From contig JBGTBQ010000128.1 of NCBI GenBank assembly GCA_041749275.1, positions 1 to 55,979 of the forward strand: DNA of 55,979 nt. Reading direction: 5' to 3'. This DNA comes from JBGTBQ01 sp041749275. Lineage in GTDB: Bacteria > Acidobacteriota > Blastocatellia > Pyrinomonadales > Pyrinomonadaceae. A program made the position numbers and the translations under genes. This document shows, one piece after another, positions 50,785 to 55,979 of this stretch (position 1 is the first letter of the stretch; each line of letters opens with the position of its first letter). A model generated the notes under the pieces. That model was not told where the DNA came from. It did no database searches and was given only the letters and a program-made list of their open reading frames with translations.

Positions 50785-50815
50785 AAGCATGCTATCGCGC
50801 CGGCAGCTGCAAGGC
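50785..50815 (-). repeat. half attC remnant
   Basis: Matches only the R''-side half of the long attC type (GCATGCTATCGCGCC, CAGCTGCAAGGC). The R'' and R' boxes are missing; it lies just upstream of the PhyH-like start. Confidence 0.65.
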
Positions 50816-50834
50816 GCCGCCTATGGTCCTTTTC

Positions 50835-50927
50835 CTATCCTCCCCGCCACCGCGGCGAACAGAACGTTACCGCGCCGATGAGTAGGCCGTAACCCAAGCC
50901 GATTATTAGACCCGCAGGCGGCTTCAT
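50835..50927 (-). CDS. tiny hydrophobic ORF
   Basis: 30 aa (MKPPAGLIIGLGYGLLIGAV...), one possible membrane helix. No family. It occupies a cassette-like slot between the half attC and the NTF2-like gene. An inverted repeat (CACGGCAAGGTG with complement, about 50980-51030) lies upstream. Weak support. Confidence 0.3.
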   Translation of the reverse strand: MKPPAGLIIGLGYGLLIGAVTFCSPRWRGG

Positions 50928-51087
50928 TTTGGAACCTTATGGCCATGATAACCAGGGAATTGCGATAAGCTCAGCGGCACGGCAAGGTGGCGCGCCACTT
51001 GCGAGTGCTAGGGACGTGACACCTTGCCGTGTCCGTCTACAGCGACTTGTAGGCGGCTTCCGTCGGCAGGTACGTCAAAGTCCGCAA

Positions 51088-51633
51088 TCACTTCAGTTCT
51101 ACCAGGGTCGTCGGAGGATACACCGTGACCATGACGATCTTCCAACCGCGCTCACCCTTGAAAAAAGCATACGTCGCTCCGAGTCGCTCAAGTTCTTCTT
51201 TGTTGACCTTGCGGCGGATCCACTCGACTGCGGCCAGTGCAGTAGTTGCGCTCAATAGCTTCACCTTGGCTCGGTTTAACTCGCTCCTGGCGTAACCACG
51301 CGCTCGCAGATCCTCTATCTGAGGTCGAAGGATCGTAAGAGCCTCGTCCTCAGACGACGGAGCAACCACACCTGCCGGCGCCATGATCACGTACGGCGAA
51401 TGAAAGAATGACAAGTAACGCGGCAGGTCCGTGTCGGAAAAAGCGGCCTCCACTCCTCGTAGGACGGCGAGTATCGACTCTTCTTCATGACGCACAGCGT
51501 TCTCACTTATACGCCGACCTTCGGCATCGCTTTCTGCAATTGGAACTGCCGTAGCCGATTGAGCAAATGTCAGCTGTACAATGCAGCCGATTCCAACTAA
51601 GACGAGAATGGGAGCAATCTGGTTAGGACTCAT
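51088..51633 (-). CDS. exported NTF2/SnoaL-like protein
   Basis: 181 aa from ATG 51633; upstream in-frame codons run through an attC. Signal peptide (IAPILVLVGIGCIVQLTFAQ). Mature domain: EEESILAVLRGVEAAFSDTDLPRYLSFFHSPYVIMAPAG, LNRAKVKLLSATTALAAVEWIRRK, YAFFKGERGWKIVMVTVYPP, the NTF2-like cone fold used for binding or simple catalysis. Cassette gene. Confidence 0.78.
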   Translation of the reverse strand: MSPNQIAPILVLVGIGCIVQLTFAQSATAVPIAESDAEGRRISENAVRHEEESILAVLRGVEAAFSDTDLPRYLSFFHSPYVIMAPAGVVAPSSEDEALTILRPQIEDLRARGYARSELNRAKVKLLSATTALAAVEWIRRKVNKEELERLGATYAFFKGERGWKIVMVTVYPPTTLVELK

Positions 51634-51674
51634 GTTCGTACTCCGGCTTGAAGCTGACGGTCGGTTACTGCGCC

Positions 51675-51786
51675 GCCTAACGCTGATGCGCTTCAGCTGC
51701 GGCGCGCGATCAGCATGCAATTTACGCTGTAAGAAATTGGTGGAGGAGCATGCTATCGAGGCGTCAGCTGCAAGCGCTTGTTCGGC
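51675..51786 (-). repeat. attC site
   Basis: 112 bp, long type; R'' GCCGAAC (51786-51780), R' GTTAGGC (51681-51675, perfect). Confidence 0.9.
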
Positions 51787-51793
51787 GCGCCGT

Positions 51794-52261
51794 TCAGGGA
51801 ACCGAGCGTCTTTTGACTACGCGCACGCCCTGGCTCTCGCTCAACCACAGAACGACTTTGTAATGGTCGTCACCATCGAGATCATCCTCACTCACCGAAT
51901 TTAGGTTTCCGTAATAGATGCGCGCTCGGTAGTTACCCGGTTGAACATCGATGCGGGCAGCTTCTGGAAAGTAATCGGTACAGCCCGCGATTACTATTCT
52001 CCCCGAGGGAACTTCGATATCACACTCATTAACCTGATCCCAATCATTGAAGCTATTTATCGGTTCAGACTCAAGAATTTCAACTTCAATTGGGACATCC
52101 ATATTACGACGTGTGCCAACCCCGATGGTTCCCTGGGCGACAGCCAATAGATCGGTTACGGCCTGCTCAGTCCAGGCATCAGATAAATCTCCATCGGCAT
52201 CTTCATCCTGAAGATAGAACTGAAAGTAATCGGCAAAGATATTGTAATTATAGGTAGTCAT
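51794..52261 (-). CDS. cassette-encoded hypothetical protein
   Basis: 155 aa. Not recognised. Acidic, beta-rich: NYNIFADYFQFYLQDEDADGDLSD, VEILESEPINSF, NYRARIYYGNLNS, HYKVVLWLSES. GAGG 3-6 nt before ATG, which is 19 nt after R'. No signal or membrane segment. Confidence 0.75.
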   Translation of the reverse strand: MTTYNYNIFADYFQFYLQDEDADGDLSDAWTEQAVTDLLAVAQGTIGVGTRRNMDVPIEVEILESEPINSFNDWDQVNECDIEVPSGRIVIAGCTDYFPEAARIDVQPGNYRARIYYGNLNSVSEDDLDGDDHYKVVLWLSESQGVRVVKRRSVP

Positions 52262-52279
52262 CCTCAGAAACTTGCTAGC

Positions 52280-52380
52280 GCCGAACGCTGGGCATCAGCG
52301 GCGCGCATGAACCGCCGCCTGCGACAAGCCTTGCATGAGAGACATGCTGGGTGCGCGTCCGCTGCATGCCGTTGTTAGAT
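52280..52380 (-). repeat. attC site
   Basis: 101 bp; R'' ATCTAAC (52380-52374, perfect), R' GTTCGGC (52286-52280). Short-type interior with GCAGCGGACGCGC. Confidence 0.9.
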
Positions 52381-52397
52381 TGCCGTCTTTCGACCAC

Positions 52398-53000
52398 TTA
52401 AGGTTCAATCAGCCACGCTGGGGTAGCAGTACCCACTGCGTTATGTAGGTTCCTTATCAAAGCAATGACTGTCCTCAAAGCCCATCCAGCGGGCAATTGA
52501 TCAAGTTTTGTCTTTGAAGGCAATGGGTTTTCCTTATCTAGCTGTGAGATTGTTTCTGGGCGACTAGAGCGAGCGTGTACTAACCCGTCGCGGTAGCACA
52601 CCAGTTGCAGCCACTCTTCCCACCAGCTTTCACCATAGTTCGGGATACCGGAAGTAAGGCCTTCATCATGGAGTTGCTTCGGAACGTCCTTCCACTTTTG
52701 AGTCACCCCTCGCTTACTATCAGGTGGAAAGTAGTTAATCACCTTCCGGAACTCTCCATCAAGAACCTCATGTAGCACCCACTCCAGTAAATAACTTTCT
52801 GCGCAGCAAACGGCAAAAATGATTTCTCTTCGACGGGAGTTATGAGATCGCACAATCTTGGCTTCATGAAGCGCGTCAGCAAACCACTCTGGTGCAAATT
52901 TGTGGTTCAGCCAAAGTGTGATCGACTCGACTGTATGTGCGTGTGTGGCCGAGTCGATTTGAAGCGTTATTTCTTTAGAAGATCGCTCGTCCTGATTCAT
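52398..53000 (-). CDS. cassette-encoded hypothetical protein, possibly HEPN-like
   Basis: 200 aa, helical. IIFAVCCAESYLLEWVLHEVL and CYRDGLVHARSSRP show an Rx4H motif (RDGLVH near 143) in a helical context as in HEPN RNases. The family call is tentative. No signal peptide. Flanked by attC sites on both sides. Confidence 0.7.
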   Translation of the reverse strand: MNQDERSSKEITLQIDSATHAHTVESITLWLNHKFAPEWFADALHEAKIVRSHNSRRREIIFAVCCAESYLLEWVLHEVLDGEFRKVINYFPPDSKRGVTQKWKDVPKQLHDEGLTSGIPNYGESWWEEWLQLVCYRDGLVHARSSRPETISQLDKENPLPSKTKLDQLPAGWALRTVIALIRNLHNAVGTATPAWLIEP

Positions 53001-53033
53001 TCTCTTTATGCACCTTCATAAACTGGGAAGGCA

Positions 53034-53142
53034 ATCTAACGCTGCTGTTCACCTGCGCCGGCGAAAGCCATCCAACTAGGGGCGCGAGGAAACTATTTGA
53101 GAATCACGCTATCGAGGCGTCAGGTGCAACAGCTTGTTAGTC
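53034..53142 (-). repeat. attC site
   Basis: 109 bp, long type; R'' GACTAAC (53142-53136), R' GTTAGAT (53040-53034, perfect). Confidence 0.9.
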
Positions 53143-53144
53143 AG

Positions 53145-53705
<561 letters not shown>

Positions 53706-53722
53706 TACATCCTCCTGAAGGG

Positions 53723-53809
53723 GGCTAACGCCGGGGATAACCGGCGCGCACGAACCACAAAATTTGAGAGGCCGCCTGATTGCGCGTCCGGTTCATCCCC
53801 TTGTTAGAT
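53723..53809 (-). repeat. attC site
   Basis: 87 bp, short type; R'' ATCTAAC (53809-53803), R' GTTAGCC (53729-53723), both perfect; arms GGGGATGAACCGG/CCGGTTATCCCC nearly pair with the extrahelical bases expected for recombination on one strand. Confidence 0.95.
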
Positions 53810-53890
53810 GTCGGCATCTATTTAAGCCGATTAGCGCCCGTTTCCGTATCAAGTTTCCGGCGCGAACCAGCAAGATATTCGCCCCGTTGA

Positions 53891-54889
53891 CTATTTGTTT
53901 TCGAATGCTGCGTTCGCAGATTTCTCCAAATCTTCGGCTATTCGCGGATACATCCGAGAATATCCCAAACCCGGATGCCTGTCGCCATATGTTGCGGGAA
54001 TATCGCGTGTGGCATCGCTCGGAATAACCAATGGGATTATGCAGCAGACAATCAGCGCAATTCGCCGCCAACCAAGCCCGTTTCGGCTCTTATCAATTTG
54101 CTTCGGCGGTAACGCTTCTGCTTGATGCGAACGCGCGCGATAAACATTGACGCCGAGCAAAATTACGCCGATGAATACCATAATCAGATTGAGGGTTTGT
54201 CCGGTCGGCAAGCCCCACATCGAAATCGGATATTCGCGCAACAGGTCAATCGGGATTCTGAGCAGAGCGTAAAAAATTACGAAAAGTACGGCAATTCTGC
54301 CTGGCGGGATGCCGCGGCTTCTAACCCATAATAAAAACGGCACGAGCAGAAAGTTTTTGAGTCCGTCATACAACACGACCGGATGACGGAACCCCTCGAC
54401 ATTAGGAAACTTCACGCCCCAAGGGGCGTCGGTCAAGGCGCCGAAAATTTGCCCATCAATAAAATTTCCGATTCTGCCGAAACCCAGAATGATGGCGGCG
54501 GATATCGCCAGTAAATCCAGTATTTGGCGCATCGGGGCGCGGTAGATAAGACAAAAAATAATCACTCCCGCTGCGCCGCCGAAGATAAGTCCGTGCGTGG
54601 CGAAGCCTCCGACCCAGATGCTCGGAATAAGCAGAAGATGTTCGCGGTAAAAATCCCATTCATTGTTGATGACGACCAGCGCGCGCCCGCCAATCAACAC
54701 GCCGATTGCCAGAAAGAGTGTTAAATCATAAATGGCGGGGAGCGATAGCCCGACGCCTTCGCGATTACGGCGCAGGAAAAGATGAGCGTTGATAAAGCCT
54801 AACGTGAAGCTAAGCCCATACCACCAAAAATGAACGCCGCGAACAGAAAAGATGATCGGGTCAATATTGTGGACAAACGGACCAAACAT
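53891..54889 (-). CDS. lgt: prolipoprotein diacylglyceryl transferase
   Basis: 332 aa inner-membrane enzyme adding diacylglycerol to lipobox Cys. RGVHFWWYGLSFTLGF, GGRALVVINNEWDFY, WVGGFATHGLIFGGAAG (catalytic His in FATHG) and GFGRIGNFIDGQIFG (phosphatidylglycerol/Arg motif). The C-terminal end adds about 60 residues beyond the usual fold. AT-richer than the core genes. Sits as a single-gene cassette between an attC and an intron fragment at the expected R' position. An essential housekeeping function in a cassette is odd, so it is probably an extra copy. Confidence 0.9.
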   Translation of the reverse strand: MFGPFVHNIDPIIFSVRGVHFWWYGLSFTLGFINAHLFLRRNREGVGLSLPAIYDLTLFLAIGVLIGGRALVVINNEWDFYREHLLLIPSIWVGGFATHGLIFGGAAGVIIFCLIYRAPMRQILDLLAISAAIILGFGRIGNFIDGQIFGALTDAPWGVKFPNVEGFRHPVVLYDGLKNFLLVPFLLWVRSRGIPPGRIAVLFVIFYALLRIPIDLLREYPISMWGLPTGQTLNLIMVFIGVILLGVNVYRARSHQAEALPPKQIDKSRNGLGWRRIALIVCCIIPLVIPSDATRDIPATYGDRHPGLGYSRMYPRIAEDLEKSANAAFENK

Positions 54890-54940
54890 AATGATTGAAC
54901 GCCCCGTTCAAGCATACTTACTTTCAGAGGCGGAAGCATC

Positions 54941-55189
54941 ATCACCGTAGGACTACCGGTTACCCGATAGCCCCGGCACGGATCCCGGCGTGCGGTTTTC
55001 TCGCACCGGGCTCTTCAGGAATACTCGCTTCCGCATCGGGCTTCAAGCCCGCAAAGCACTTGGCAGCGGATTGACTCGCCGCCCGACGCCAGCACTGGTC
55101 TGTACTCGTGGCTTAGCTGTGATGCGAGGCGGTGGCACCTGAAAGTGAGCTAACAGGTCTTTGAAACCTTGCCAGTTGAAACTTCGGCG
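54941..55189 (-). mobile_element. 3' fragment of a second group II intron copy
   Basis: About 249 bp nearly identical to 48203-48451, including domains V and VI and the ending ACGGTGAT. The next exon bases GATGC would complete GTTAGAT, an R' box. 5' part and most of the RT are gone. Confidence 0.85.
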
Positions 55190-55196
55190 GCGGCGT

Positions 55197-55433
55197 TTAG
55201 GAGTGAGAGGCCGCCAACAATGCTTTCTCGACTACTGCTGGTAGGCTGATGGGATGAAACCGTTCAGCATCGAACGCGTAATCTTCGCCGCTCTCATCAA
55301 ACACGCGAATCAGCCCTTCCGCTTCTGCCTCCTCATCCGGAATGAAACGGTAAAGCTTCCCGACCTCTAACGATGCCGGGTATCCTTCGTTATCGAGGCA
55401 TACCACAAAATGAGCCGGCCCTTTCTTTTTCAT
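55197..55433 (-). CDS. small hypothetical protein (first-partner family)
   Basis: 78 aa. VVCLDNEGYPASLEVGKLYRFIPDEEAEAEGLIRVFDESGEDYAFDAERFHPISLP: widely seen small family of unknown role, often adjacent to the 55436-type gene from memory. Stop TAA lies next to CTAAACGCC, a possible R'' remnant. Two bp after the upstream partner's stop. Confidence 0.7.
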   Translation of the reverse strand: MKKKGPAHFVVCLDNEGYPASLEVGKLYRFIPDEEAEAEGLIRVFDESGEDYAFDAERFHPISLPAVVEKALLAASHS

Positions 55434-55435
55434 GG

Positions 55436-55672
55436 CTAATCCAAAAAAGGGAACTTCAATTTGAATTCTCTCTTACCAATCCCGTGCGCTTCATACCAAT
55501 GAATCTCAGCCAAGCGTATCCTACCATTAGTTAGCCGCACCTGAGCAACGCCCTTAACTTTCCGCCATCTAGCTCTCCCATACAGCCTACGAAGACGTGC
55601 TCGGTCGCGAACACCCGTTCCCGTAGCAATAGTTTTCACCTCGGTAATTTCGCCTATGAGCTCAAAATCCAT
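55436..55672 (-). CDS. small basic hypothetical protein (partner of 55197 gene)
   Basis: 78 aa. RARLRRLYGRARWRKVKGVAQVRLTNGRIRLAEIHWYEAHGIGKREFKLKFPF: basic, beta-rich, with HWYEAHGIG conserved in similar proteins from memory. It leads a two-gene cassette with the 55197 gene (2-bp gap). Function unknown; a toxin-antitoxin-like role is possible only by layout. Confidence 0.7.
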   Translation of the reverse strand: MDFELIGEITEVKTIATGTGVRDRARLRRLYGRARWRKVKGVAQVRLTNGRIRLAEIHWYEAHGIGKREFKLKFPFLD

Positions 55673-55704
55673 TGTGAGGATATTACTGGAGTTTCAAGCG
55701 AGCC

Positions 55705-55719
55705 GCATAACGCTGATGC
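55705..55719 (-). repeat. attC fragment interrupted by an IS element
   Basis: GCATAACGCTGATGC matches the R' side of the attC at 51675 (GCCTAACGCTGATGC), then diverges at about 55720, where IS110-family sequence starts. Confidence 0.65.
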
Positions 55720-55979
55720 TATAAAGCGGGCACCTTGCGAAACCGAGAGCGGTTAAACTCCCGGGTGTGTGATCGCCAAAGGAGGCACCCGCGATGACAT
55801 TATATATCGGAGTAGACATCCACGCGCGACAACAAACGGTGAGTTTTCTGGACACGGCGGATGGGACCACGGGCCAGGTGGTGTTAGAGCACGAGGGTGA
55901 TGATATCAAGGGGTTCTATGGTCAGTTTCAGGGGGAAGTGATCATCGGGATCGAAGCCTGCGGTTATACCAACTGGTTT
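55720..55979 (+). mobile_element. IS110-family element, left part
   Basis: About 75 bp of noncoding left end, then the transposase; the right end is outside. A short left flank suggests the IS1111 subgroup, whose guide-like RNA lies at the other end. Insertion into attC fits the IS1111-attC group. Confidence 0.7.
55794..55979 (+). CDS. IS110-family transposase, N-terminal part (runs off the window)
   Basis: 62 codons visible. AAAGGAGG 8-9 nt upstream of ATG. TLYIGVDIHARQQTVSFLDTADG carries the first Asp of the RuvC-like DEDD core; GIEACGYTNWF is the second acidic block (Glu). Orientation opposite to the cassette genes. Confidence 0.85.
   Translation, partial: MTLYIGVDIHARQQTVSFLDTADGTTGQVVLEHEGDDIKGFYGQFQGEVIIGIEACGYTNWF

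Overview
The window is about 56 kb of GC-rich bacterial chromosome from a diderm with TonB-type proteins, two DUF3108 domains in one exported protein and a quinone-type PyrD. Gene content and style fit Acidobacteriota, probably class Blastocatellia; that placement is inference, since no rRNA is present. No phage structural genes, CRISPR arrays or rRNA operons were seen.

Layout. 1-8.5 kb, + strand: pyrD, a GNAT acetyltransferase, pyrF, an alpha/beta hydrolase, a tandem DUF3108 protein and the ferrous iron uptake set feoA-feoB-FeoB-associated protein. 8.8-12.1 kb, - strand: a TonB C-terminal protein, an exported amidohydrolase and a PsiE-like membrane protein. 12.1-14.2 kb: an AT-richer accessory patch holding a truncated cytidine deaminase, a TIR-like/GAF fusion protein (candidate antiphage or stress NADase), a small membrane protein and several hairpins. 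14.2-26.4 kb, - strand: a nucleoside uptake and salvage cluster (deoA, BMP-type binding lipoprotein, RbsA-type ATPase, two permeases, punA, udk, two cdd copies) with two toxin-antitoxin pairs between its transporter genes. 26.7-32.5 kb: ispF, ispD, a PIN/TRAM membrane protein, radA, an ArsC-like gene with in-frame UGA at its catalytic Cys (candidate selenoprotein), and glutamate dehydrogenase. 32.7-43.2 kb: a TonB-like protein, a lone integron cassette, alr, dnaB, rplI, rpsR, rpsF, pth, rplY, prs, tRNA-Gln, ispE and a CAP-domain protein. 43.5-46 kb: a TPR protein and a coupled membrane protein. 46.3-55.98 kb: an integron gene-cassette array with no integrase in view, invaded by a group II intron and an IS110-family element.

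Two features run through the window. First, at least eleven intergenic spaces between 3 and 41.4 kb hold a hairpin whose arms are tandem 7-bp repeats. The 7-mer differs at every locus but the architecture is constant, and arms often supply the stop codon of the upstream gene. None was seen in the cassette array. Second, attC sites of about 87-112 bp with RYYYAAC/GTTRRRY ends separate unrelated minus-strand genes across the last 9 kb, and one lies by itself beside alr. A group II intron interrupts one attC exactly within its R' box, a 3' intron fragment sits at another, and an IS110-family element interrupts a third.

Cell biology: the core genes cover de novo pyrimidine synthesis, nucleoside import and phosphorolysis, isoprenoid precursors (ispD/E/F), PRPP supply, ribosome and replication functions, cell-wall D-Ala and Fe(II) import. 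The cassette array adds a mixed accessory load: cupin, PhyH-like, NTF2-like, RibD_C-like, Lgt and several unknown proteins.
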